A stretch of DNA of 64,000 nt from Blasia pusilla (lineage: Eukaryota > Marchantiophyta > Marchantiopsida > Blasiales). Below are positions 23,090 to 32,130 of this stretch, piece by piece. The notes under the pieces are model-generated. The model saw only the letters and a program-made list of their open reading frames with translations. It ran no database searches and was not told where the DNA came from. A program made the position numbers and the translations under genes. Position 1 is the stretch's first letter. Each line of letters begins with the position of its first letter. The stretch lies in assembly GCA_050084515.1 (NCBI GenBank), contig CM114274.1:23374001-23438000 (forward strand). Reading direction: 5' to 3'.

Positions 23090-24547
23090 GGTTGATGAGG
23101 AGATGGTGCCAGGTTGGCATACATCCGCCTTTTTATGTTGGTTAGGGGTGGACTCTAGTATGGAGGACCAAATGACATCTTACTCTAATGAGAGGAAAGA
23201 TGGCCAGCCTTCAGATCCTAAGGTTGGAGATGGTGGTATGGATCAGCGTGATATTCATGATGATGCGTTGGTGTTGGAGTTCCTACATACTAGTAGGGTT
23301 CCAGGCATAGTGAGTGCCAAGGAGCGAGACCGTGTTCGTCAACGTGCTAGAAGATATCGATTGGAGGGAACACATATTCTCCATGTGTGGGAGGATGGTA
23401 GAGTACGAGTGGTGCCGCATTTGGCTCAGAGAGAGCGCATTGTGCGACATCCCCCTGAGGAGTTGGGACATTTTGGGATAAAGCGTACGTATAGCTTACT
23501 CCTTGGCCAGTATTGGTGGCGTGGCATGCATACTCAGGTCAGCACGTGTCACGTTGTATGGTTTGTGACAAGGTGAGGGCATCATTCAATGCCACTACAC
23601 CATAGTTACACCCCTTGCCTATTATGGGGTTGGGTTACCGTTGGAGTGTGGACTTTGCGAGATCGTTACCGTTGGCTGTACGACATCATCGATATGTGTT
23701 GGTGATGGTGGAGCACTTCTCCAAGTGGATTGAGTTGGTGGCATTACCTGACAAGGCAAGTGAGGGAACGGCGTATGCGTTTCTTGATAGAGTGCTTAGT
23801 CATTTTGGTGCACCAGCTGAGGTGCTGACCGACCAGGGTACAAAGGTTGAGGGTGAGTTTCAGATCTTGTGTGACAAGGCATTGATTGATCATCAGACCA
23901 CATCTCGAGATCATCCAGAGGCAGATGGTTTGGCTGAGCATGTGGTTCAGAAGGTGAAGAGGGCATTGCGCAAGTATGGCCTACAGAAGGGGCATCTTGG
24001 AGACAAGGATATTCAGTTGCCATGGTTAGCCATGGGGTATAGGTTCAGTCGCGAAGCATTCTTGGCTTCCTTCTCACCTTATTTTATGTTATACGGCCAA
24101 GATCCAGATTTTCTAGCAGCAATTCGTCGGGAGTCTAGTGAGGTGGTGAACCTTGATAACCATGAGATGTGGATGAGAGTGTGTTCTCAGCGGGCACAAC
24201 TCTTCCGGACAGTTATGCCAACAGCCTTTGAGAATCTTGCCATTGCTCAACACAGGGATACGTTGCAGTATGCAACCATTCGGGATGGAGGTTATCGACC
24301 ATCGATTCGTAGGTTCCATGTGGGGGACTATGTCTATTTGCAGCAGATTGCACCAACAACGTTGGATGTGACGGCAGGCCGCACTATTTTACGAGTGCAA
24401 GAGGTGTTAGCTTCTGGAGTTCTCATGTTGGAGGGTCGTGATGGAGTTGTTTGGAAGGACCATGTGCGTAATTGTGCACCATGTCATCTTCCAAATGTGG
24501 ATGGTAGTGTTGACCCAAGCTTAGCCATGATACGTGCTAGCTTGAGG
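23090..24547 (+). pseudogene. Gypsy integrase (zinc-binding, DDE core, GPY/F-like)
   Basis: The H2C2 zinc-binding region ('HPPEELGHFGIKRTYSLL', then CMVC in a shifted frame near 23,555) precedes the catalytic core: first Asp in 'RWSVDFARSLPL' (about 23,645), second Asp in 'EVLTDQGT' (about 23,823), Glu in 'HPEADGLAEHV' (about 23,915). After the core, 'FHVGDYVYLQQIAPT' and 'LRVQEVLASGVLMLEGRDG' resemble the GPY/F-type SH3-like module. Integrase inserts the cDNA. This part is nearly intact from 23,615 onward. Confidence 0.92.
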
Positions 24548-24688
24548 TGCATGTTGTGTGGGTCTGCTGGTAACGCAACCCGTATGTTGGTGTGTGATCA
24601 ATGTTCTAGGGGTTGGCACATGATGTGTTTGACTCCACGTATGGATGTTGTTCCTACTTGAAGGTGGGTTTGTCCTGGATGTACTTAG
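24548..24688 (+). pseudogene. PHD finger at the integrase C-terminus
   Basis: The spacing CMLC, CDQC, WHMMC and WVCPGC gives the C4HC3 zinc ligands of a PHD finger, including the Trp two residues before the last Cys pair. One in-frame TGA (24,659-24,661) lies between 'MDVVPT' and 'RWVCPGC', so the last Cys pair is past a stop; the chain ends with TAG at 24,686. PHD fingers usually read histone H3 tails. In chromoviruses a chromodomain occupies this position, so the PHD finger may steer insertion. A second copy at about 33,415-33,560 supports a family-wide domain. Confidence 0.87.
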
Positions 24689-24851
24689 GAGGGGTAGATG
24701 ACTTGATCTTTGCATGATATGGATTACAGATGTGCGACTAACGATGGGGCAACCTAGCACCCGACCTTCTGATTCGTGCACCCACGAAGGTGTATAGCAT
24801 GTAGTAGATGTATAGGGCTACCTGGGAGTTAGAGGGACCTAACCGCCAGTT

Positions 24852-24860
24852 AGGGGGGCG
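24852..24860 (+). other. Polypurine tract of the gypsy element
   Basis: AGGGGGGCG lies three bases before the LTR-like TGTGG. Equivalent G-runs precede the LTR start at 33,637, 62,083 (degenerate) and, on the minus strand, near 63,140. It would prime plus-strand DNA synthesis. Confidence 0.75.
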
Positions 24861-24863
24861 AGT

Positions 24864-25443
24864 TGTGGTATTCTTGTGTTTGTGTATGCTCTCGTCTATG
24901 TTATGTATGTATGTGAGTATGGTATGTCAACGATGTATATGGTATGACGATGTGGATTCGCACGACAACTGTCATGACCATACGGATTATGTCGTAGAGT
25001 ATAGTGTGCTAGTAGAGGCCACACCTGATGTAGGACCGTAGTGTCTAGGTAGGGATGTGGTTTCATACATAGGTTTGGAAGTTATTCTGTTGAGGGTGAC
25101 TTTTCCAGTAGGGCCCGCCCTTAGGTTGGAGGGTATACTATGGAGTGTACTCAAAGAACAGTTAGTTCTTTGAGTTGAGCCTGTTGCGTTGGGAGTTAAC
25201 CTTGGTAGTGTATAGAGCTCTTGGCTATGATAGTTCCCGCAAGCTTCGACTTGGATTCTCCCATCTTGGAGTGGGTTTGGCTTGATTGTATGTGATTCTA
25301 TGTGTGTTTTATGACAGTAGGTCGTTCACGGATTTCAGTTCTGGTACACTTGTGTTTGTGTATGCTCTCGTCTATGTTATGTATATATGTGAGTATGGTA
25401 TGTCAACGATGTATGTTGTATGACGATGTGGATTCGCACGACA
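24864..25443 (+). repeat. 3' LTR of the gypsy element, with internal direct repeats
   Basis: It starts TGTGG and ends ACGACA, 580 bp. It consists of a ~106-bp segment, a ~370-bp core shared with the 5' LTR remnant, and a second copy of the first segment (25,345-25,443). Related LTR pieces at 33.8, 36.8 and 61.6 kb also stop at GCGCACGA or a close variant, which supports this as the true end. Confidence 0.82.
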
Positions 25444-26735
25444 AATGTGATAATGAAGGTGTTGAGCTTGGAGATTTTTTTATCAAAGCTCTATTGTATG
25501 CAGATGATATCATTTTACTAGCACATGATGGCATTAGTTTATAAAAATGTCTCGACACTCTAGCAAGTTTTTGTACCCAGAATCAGATGGAGGTTAAGTT
25601 GGAGAAGTCTAATGTCATTATAGTGGGTACTAGATCCAAGTTCTCGTTCTTTTATAAAGGTCTACAATCAGAACAAATGAAGAGTTACAAATATCTAGGC
25701 ATTGATTTCTCTCATGACTATAGTTGGGTACTTTGCATGCAAAAGAGAGTAGAAGCTCGTTACAAAGCTCTATATTCATTTTTAAATCGGTGTAGAAGAG
25801 CTCATCTTGTATTGTGGGATCTTAGAAACTTCTTATTTAGAAGCTTAGTGTTTCCGGTGATCTTATATGGGACCCAAGTTTGGGGCCCTAGTTGTAAGAA
25901 GACAAGTTGGGAGCGCTTGGAGAAGGTGCAAAAGATTTTTCTACAAGAAGAATTGAGTGTAAGAAACCAAACTCCTTATGCTATTCTTCTTGCGGAAACA
26001 AGTTGTCTTCCACTAGAAGCTGAAGCTCTTTACTTGACCATCACTTATATGGAAAGGGTGAGATCTCTCGATGTTTCTTGTCTCCCTCATCAAGGTTTGT
26101 GAACCACACGTTCCATAGGATGAATGGCGGATATGGTGACTTGGTCTTCAAAGAGGAATATGGCGGAACGGGACTGGGACTTGGAAGCGATAGCACTCCA
26201 CGACCATCTACAGAAGAAATTTCTGAACATTATTTGGAGCAACCCGAGCATAAAAATAGAGTTTTATCAACTTCATGTTAAACCTATGCTTGTATATTGT
26301 GAACAAGGATACCTACTTGCGGGGATCTCTACATTCTTACATCATTATTATCGCACGACATAGAACTGGGTCTCATTGGCTAGGAATTGAGGAAGAACGA
26401 TGGTTTAATATTGATAGAAGTGAAGGAATTTATAGGTTGTGTGACAGAGAAAGTATCGAGGATGAAGAGCATGTGTTTGTTACATGTGCAAGGTATCAAG
26501 AGATTAGACTAGCTCATAAAATAGATGTGGAGAAAATGCTATTCTTTACTACAATAAGTGCCTTATGATTTAAGTTGTTATATTATGGATGTCATTATTC
26601 ATCGCTCAAGTGCTCTAGGAAATAGCTAGGATAAGGTCTTTAGGATCTTTTTCTGGGTGAGTGAATGAATGACTTGTAATGTGTTTTTTTAGCCTTTTGA
26701 TCCTTTGGGTCCTTTCTATTTACCATTTAATATTT
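25444..26735 (+). pseudogene. LINE copy A, 3' portion: RT C-terminal half and tail
   Basis: It resumes the LINE RT after the gypsy element: 'LLYADDIILLAH' with YADD at 25,497-25,508, 'KYLGIDFSHDYSW', 'LYGTQVWGPSCKK', then a C-terminal zinc-binding-like region (CDRESIEDEEHVFVTC). Stops at 25,543 and 26,101 and a frame change near 26,270 show decay. The 3' end is 'TCTATTTACCATTTA' near 26,715 and not poly(A). Confidence 0.88.
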
Positions 26736-26736
26736 A

Positions 26737-27195
26737 CTATGCTTGTATATTGTGAACCAGGATACCTACTTGCAAGGATCTCCACTTTCTTACGTCATAT
26801 TATCACACGACATAGAACTCGGTCTCATCGACTAGGAATTAAGGAAGGATGTTGGCTCAATATTGATAGAAAAGAACGAATTTGTAGGTTATATGAGGGA
26901 GAAAGTATTGAGGATGAAGAGCATGTGTTTGTTAAATGTCCAAGATATGAAGAGATTAGACTAGCTCATAAAATAGATGTGGAGAATTTCTATTCTTTAC
27001 TACAGCTAGTGCCTTATGATTTAGGTTGTTATATTAGAGATATCATTACTCATCGCTCAAAAGCTCTAGGCACTAGCTAAGAGAAGGTTTTTAGGGTCTT
27101 TTTTCGAGTCAGTGTATTACTTGTAAAGTGGTTTTTAGCCTTTTGATCCTTTGGGTCCCAGGGGCTTGATCTATTTACCATTTACCATCTACCAT
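26737..27195 (+). mobile_element. Short 5'-truncated copy of the same LINE
   Basis: It begins abruptly within the RT C-terminal region directly after the tail of copy A and contains 'CRLYEGESIEDEEHVFVKC'. It ends with a TTTACCAT-type repeat near 27,173-27,195. Severe 5' truncation is typical of LINE insertion. Confidence 0.88.
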
Positions 27196-28048
27196 ATACA
27201 GAGAGGACTGGGCAAAAAGAGTTCTACAATTAAGGATGTCAAAGGTCTGAAGTATTGAAGATTGAGTTACAATCAAGCTCATCCGAACTACTACATTTGG
27301 TAATCACACGAAGTAGGGAGGCTTAATCTTGGTCAATTAAACGCACTTAACTAGGGCTAGTTAATCATAGTTGGTCTAACTCAAGACGAAGGTTGCACGC
27401 GGATATATGTTCGTCCCGAGGACGGACGTTTCCGTGCAAGCTAGGGTTCGGGCCCGAACAGACAACTTAGGCAACGCGGGCTCCATGAGCCCGTGTTGCC
27501 CGCAACCTGCGCCCGCGCACATCGAGCATTCTACCCTTGCCCTAGCGAGTGTGCATCTCGCCTGACGCCCGTTTTTTGGTCGGGCCTGCATCGTGGACAA
27601 GTTGGTCCCACATCGCGCCCTTCGATTTGTCGCCTCGGGCCCTAGCCTGCATGTAGGCCCGCGAGCCGACCTGCGCCCTCCCTCCCCCTCCCCCTCCCCC
27701 TCTGCTCCCCACGCGACCCCCAATTCGAACTTGGCCCCACCCCCTCCCCTTCCCCCTCCCTTCTCTTTTTCTCCCTTTTGGGTAAAACCCATAAGGGAAG
27801 GGCCGACAAGGGGCCCCAAAAATTTACATATGGAGGGGGGTACTCATTTTCCCCTTTTATCCAGTATTTTAGTGATATTTTGGATTAGGCTCCAAATTTT
27901 TATGGTGCCTTGATAAGGGCTTTCAAGGTTACTAGGAATTTTAGAGAAATCCCTTGGATACCTTTTGGGTGTACTTGGATTTTATTTGGGACCAACTTGG
28001 ATATTTGCGCTCCTTGTTTCATCCTAAGGAAACTCCAATTGACTCCAT
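27196..28048. other. GC-rich unassigned interval with pyrimidine tract
   Basis: 27,376-27,830 is distinctly GC-rich compared with both flanks and contains a C/T-rich tract near 27,675-27,770 (CCTCCCCCT repeats). Open frames on both strands here are low-complexity and not credible proteins. It may be part of an unrecognised LTR or a captured fragment. Confidence 0.3.
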
Positions 28049-29168
28049 ACTAGTAAGATGCCTGTGCGATGCGCGGGAATAAAAAGTGTTTGAAATTTTT
28101 TGTTAGTGTTTAATTTGTGAAGGGAAGGGATTAATGATGCAACACAAAAATTCAAATCTTTTTTATCACTGCTTGCATAAGGAGACACATTTTCTTGCCG
28201 CCTAGTTGCCACGTGTCAAATAGAGAGGTGAGGTGTTTGCAAATCAAGAATGCACTCTCCCAAAATAATGTAGATATTGCCCGTGCCATGCACGCCTAGG
28301 ACAGTTTCTTCAATAGAATGGCTTACAAACAGGTTTCGATGATATTTTTAAAAATATATTTAAAATTTTAAAATATATTTAATTTCAAATTTTAGGTGTA
28401 ATTTCCACTCTTATAAATCTTAAAAGAGTAAGAAAATCGCCTTTAGATAATATCCATCTCCCCTAAATAATTACATTCCTCCCTAAAAGTTCCATAGAAA
28501 ATTATTCTTCCCCTTCCACTCTTCCTACCAAACTCACATTCACTAAAAAAATTCTTAATTCATTTTATTTAATTAAATTATCTTAATTTTCCGTTCAAAT
28601 TTATTTTCCTTTTCCAAAATATCACATATAAATAAATAATATTAAATTAAAAATAATCAAATCAATAATTTAAATTTATAAATATTATTATTATTTTCTA
28701 AAATCTTAGAAGAATAAGAAAATTTCACTATTTAAAGTTATTATATTACTCCATTCAAATTTAAATGATATCCCAATCCTTTCAATAATTTTAACCTTCC
28801 ATAAAATTTGATCTATTCCTTATCCATTAGAATTTATGTGAATTAAGACATAAATTCTAAAATAATTTTAAATAAATTATTATTAATGTTAAATAAATTG
28901 TTAATATTTAATAATTTATTTTTCTATTTTTTTCAAATCCTTATGATTTGTTCTACTTGGAATATTTCTACCCATCTAGTGTGGTTTAAATTATAAAATT
29001 CAAACAGATTCACTACTTGAATGCCCCTCCCTACCCCCTAAAGCCTCACTACTTCAATATCCCTCACGTGTCAGCCCTCCACGTGTCATAAGGCTAAGAC
29101 CTAAAAATGTCTACGTGTCATTACCTGAGGACGGGTTCTCAAACCCCGTCCTATTTTAATAATATAGA
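28049..29168 (-). mobile_element. Non-autonomous Helitron
   Basis: On the minus strand it starts TCTATATTATTAAAATAGG after an A (29,168) and ends in a hairpin-like CCCGCGCATCGCACAGGC followed by ATCTTACTAGT (28,049), the CTRRT-type Helitron 3' end. Length is 1,120 bp, very AT-rich, with no coding capacity. The base after CTAGT is A, whereas canonical insertions have T. Related AT-rich sequence recurs at 57.4-58.1, 58.9-60.0, 60.2-60.9 and 61.0-61.35 kb. Confidence 0.7.
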
Positions 29169-29206
29169 TTAGGTTAAGAGATTGACATGTTCTGAGATTT
29201 GAATTT

Positions 29207-30095
29207 CTCCTCTTCCATATTTGAAGATTTCAGATCTGAATCTTGCGGAAGCCATATCCTTCAAGTGGAATGTCACCTGAAGCTGAGATTCTGAGGAGAC
29301 GTGAATTGGGTGTAAGAAATCAAATTCCTTATGCTATTCTTCTTGCGGAAACATATTGTCTTCCTCTAGAGGTTGAAACTCTCTACTTGACCATCACTTA
29401 TATCTCAAGGATGAGATCTCTTGATGTTTCTCGCCTCCCTCATCGAGGTTGGGAAGCCACACGTTCCATAGGGTGGATGGCGAATGTGGTGACTTGGTCT
29501 TCAAAGTGGAATTTGGTGCAACGGGATTGGGACTTGAAACTGATGGCACTCTGGGAGCATGTTCAGAAGCAATTTCTCAACATTATTTGGAGCAACCTGA
29601 GCAATTCGGGCACAAAAATAGAGTTTTATCAACTTCATGTTAATCCTATGTTTGTATATTGTGAACAAGGATACCTACTTGCGGGGATCTCCACGTTCTT
29701 ACGTCATTATTATCGCACGACATAGAACTGGGTCTCATTGGCTAGGAATTGAGGAAGGACGATGGTTTAATATTGATAGAAGTGAAGGAATTTGTAGGTT
29801 GTGTGAAAGAGAAAGTATCGAGGATGAAGAGCATGTGTTTGTTACATGTCCAAGATATGAAGAGATTAGGCTAGCTCATAAAATAGATGAGGAGAAAATG
29901 TTATTCTTTACTACAATAAGTGTCTTATGATTTAGGTTGTTATATTATGGATGTCATTATTCATCTCTCAAGTACTCTAGAAAATAACTAGAAGAAGGTC
30001 TTTAGGACCTTTTTCCGGGTCAGTGGATGAATGACTTGTAATATGTTTTTTAGTCTTTTGACCCTTTGGGCCCCACGGGCTTGATCTATTTACCA
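29207..30095 (+). mobile_element. LINE copy B: 5'UTR monomer fused to RT C-terminus
   Basis: 29,207-29,290 is inverse-complementary to the 177-bp monomers at 34.4-34.8 kb, so it is the LINE 5'UTR. It is joined directly to the RT C-terminal region at about 29,300 ('RELGVRNQIPYAILLAE', 'CERESIEDEEHVFVTC'). Almost all of ORF1 and ORF2 are deleted. The tail is TCTATTTACCATTTAT near 30,085. Confidence 0.8.
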
Positions 30096-30109
30096 TTTAT
30101 TAGTGGGGA

Positions 30110-30293
30110 AGAAGAGAAGATAGTCGATGGTGCTAGCACCCATAGAGGAGAAACATGTATTGGTATGAGAGTTGGGAAAATGAGAGGTTCCATTAAGAAC
30201 TTCCAAATTACAAGTGGCTCCAAAAGTTAAAAAATGCTCTATCAAAGGATTTGTAGAACATTTGAAGAGATTCTAGACCACAAACTGGTAAAT
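30110..30293 (-). pseudogene. LINE endonuclease C-terminal fragment
   Basis: This is the reverse complement of copy A around 13,915-14,110 (end of the endonuclease, including the IDYLLSSP-encoding region). It appears to be the continuation of the endonuclease at 31,078-31,625, separated from it by the inserted LINE at 30,294-31,100. Confidence 0.75.
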
Positions 30294-31100
30294 GGTAAAT
30301 GGTAAATAGATCAAGCTCGTGGGATCCATAGGGTCAAAGGGCTAAAAAAAATACTTTACAAGTAATACACTGACTCGAAAAAAGACCCTAAAGGCCTTCC
30401 CCTAGCTAATGCCTAGAGCTTTTGAGCGATGAGTAATGAAATCTCTAATATAACAACCTAAATCATAAGCCATTAATTGTAATAAAGAAGAGAAATTCTC
30501 CACATCTATTTAATGAGCTAGTCTAATCTCTTCATATCTTGGACATGTAACAAACACATGCTCTTCATCCTCAATACTTTCTCCGTCATATAACCGACAA
30601 ATTTCTTCTTTTCTATTAATGTTGAGCTAACTTCCTTCCTCAATTCCTAGTCTATGAGACCCAATTCTATGTCTTGCGATAATATAACCTAAGAATGTGA
30701 AGATCCCCGCAAGTACGTATCCTTGTTTACAATATACAAGCATTGGATTAACATGAATTTGATATTACTCTATTTTTGTGCCCGGACTGCTCCACATCTG
30801 CAATCCATCCTATGGAACGTGTGGCTCCTAAAGCTTAATGAAGGAGACCAGAAACATCAAGAGATCTCACCCTTGCGATATAAGTGATGGTTAAGTAGAG
30901 AGTTTCAGCTTCTAGAGGAAGACAACCTGTTTTCGCAAGAAGAATAACATAAGGAGTTTGGTTTCTTACACCCAATTCTTCTTGTAGAAAAATCTTTTGC
31001 ACCTTCTCCATGCACTCCCAACCTATCTTCTTACAACTAGGGCCCCAAACATGGGTCCCATATAAGACCACAGGGTATCAAAAGCTTTTTTGATACAATT
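30294..31100 (-). mobile_element. LINE copy with internal RT deletion, inserted in a LINE
   Basis: Minus strand. A short RT motif A piece near 31,085 (AAAGCTTTTGATAC) is joined to 'VLYGTHVWGPSCKK' and the RT C-terminus, so the palm is deleted. The 3' end has three TGGTAAA units on the plus strand at about 30,292-30,312, the same tail as the other copies. It sits inside an older endonuclease. Confidence 0.72.
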
Positions 31101-31625
31101 CTCTCGTTCTTCGAGAAGTCAAAGACTCACTAAATTGGGTAAATTGAGCAGTACGTGTGCAAGCATTGAAATCCCCAACTAGAAAGACTTCACCTTTGCT
31201 TTGATATTTGAGAATATCCTCAAAGAGTTGATGGAACCGTTCACTCCGATTGCAAGTGCGCGTTGAGTAGATAGGCATGGACAATGGTGCAAAATAACAA
31301 ACTGCAGATAACAAAAAAATCCCCCAACCAAACCAAGACGTAGCCAATGATATTGGCCCCCGATATCTTGATCTTCTAGATGTATGAGAGGTAGAAATTG
31401 ACACCTGATGAAAGAAGCGATACCACCATAACTCCTTCCTGCCTGTTGCCTTCTTTTGTTCCATGTCGATCCCACCAAAGTAAACCCTTGCATCTCTGCA
31501 ATAGTATTGCTCTCATGTTCCCAAGTCTCCACAATATTGATGATGTTTGCCATATCCCAAAGTGATCGATCACTCACATACTTTGTTGTTGAAAGGCCTC
31601 GTACATTCAACATTAACACTCTCAT
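31078..31625 (-). pseudogene. LINE ORF2 endonuclease, N-terminal part
   Basis: It starts with 'MRVLMLNVRGLSTTK' at 31,625 and contains 'IVETWEHES', 'RSYGGIASFIR', 'HLEDQDIGGQYHWLR' and, in a second frame, 'VFLVGDFNACTRTAQF'. This is the APE-type nuclease that would nick target DNA. It starts 12 bases after the ORF1 stop, so ORF1 and ORF2 are closely spaced. It shows the N-terminus missing from copy A. Confidence 0.82.
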
Positions 31626-31637
31626 CTTCTTGGATTG

Positions 31638-32130
31638 CTAGGTTGATAACTCTCTTTTTCTCTGGGTAACAATTGCTTCTTGAGCCTCTTTGACCTTTGA
31701 AAGCTCCTTTCTCCTAGCTTCCACTTGTAGAGGTGTAAGATCAGGAGCCAACCATATCCTATGTCCTTTGAGAATGGCCTTGTTAGCCATGGCAATATCA
31801 CGTAGAGTTTGATCAACAAACTTATCTAGAATAGCACGAGGCTGTGTTCCCGTTTTCCCAACACAGAAAGCTTGAGCCAAGTTGGGGTTGTGAACATGAA
31901 GTGTATCAACCAAGAACTTGGTGACAACACTCTTCACCTCTTCAATTTCTGTTTCCGGAAATCTTGAGATTCTCACATTCTTCCTACGTGCAAATTGGTT
32001 TCCTTTTTCTATCTCTTGCTCTTGATAGAAAGAGATATGGGCAATCTTTGTAGCTTCAACATAAGATTTCATTCACTTCTAAAGTTTCAACAACCTCATG
32101 CAATCCTGAACTATTGGTAGTCGTGATATC
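31638..32130 (-). pseudogene. LINE ORF1 (RNA-binding protein), C-terminal part
   Basis: A 144-codon minus-strand segment containing 'RRKNVRISRFPETEIEEV', 'AFCVGKTGTQPRAILDKF' and 'ANKAILKGHRIWLAPDLTP'. The 'NVRI.....E' start and the 'PRAILDKF' / 'KG.RIWLAPDLTP' blocks match the RRM and C-terminal regions of L1-type ORF1 proteins, which coat LINE RNA as trimers. Its N-terminal part is at 33,890-34,200, separated by a gypsy fragment. Confidence 0.78.

Larger units (their letters stand above)
15534..25443 (+). mobile_element. Ty3/gypsy retrotransposon with cytosine methyltransferase and PHD finger
   Basis: Order: 5' LTR remnant, long leader, gag, protease, methyltransferase-like domain, RT, RNase H, integrase, PHD finger, polypurine tract, 3' LTR. 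The candidate target duplication is AATGT (15,529-15,533 and 25,444-25,448). Joining the LINE across these sites gives an uninterrupted RT frame (EEC then DNEGVELGD), which fixes the insertion site well. RT before integrase defines Ty3/gypsy. Inactivating changes include an out-of-frame duplication in gag, frameshifts near 20,060, 20,640, 22,205 and 23,545, and about ten in-frame stops. The 5' LTR is shorter and rearranged relative to the 3' LTR. Confidence 0.93.

Noticed and set aside
24808-25041. Small ORF at the start of the 3' LTR
   Set aside because: It spans the polypurine tract and LTR; openness is incidental.
27376-27913. Two overlapping 106-147-codon frames on opposite strands
   Set aside because: Low-complexity composition caused by GC-rich and CCT-rich DNA; no motif or homology recognised.
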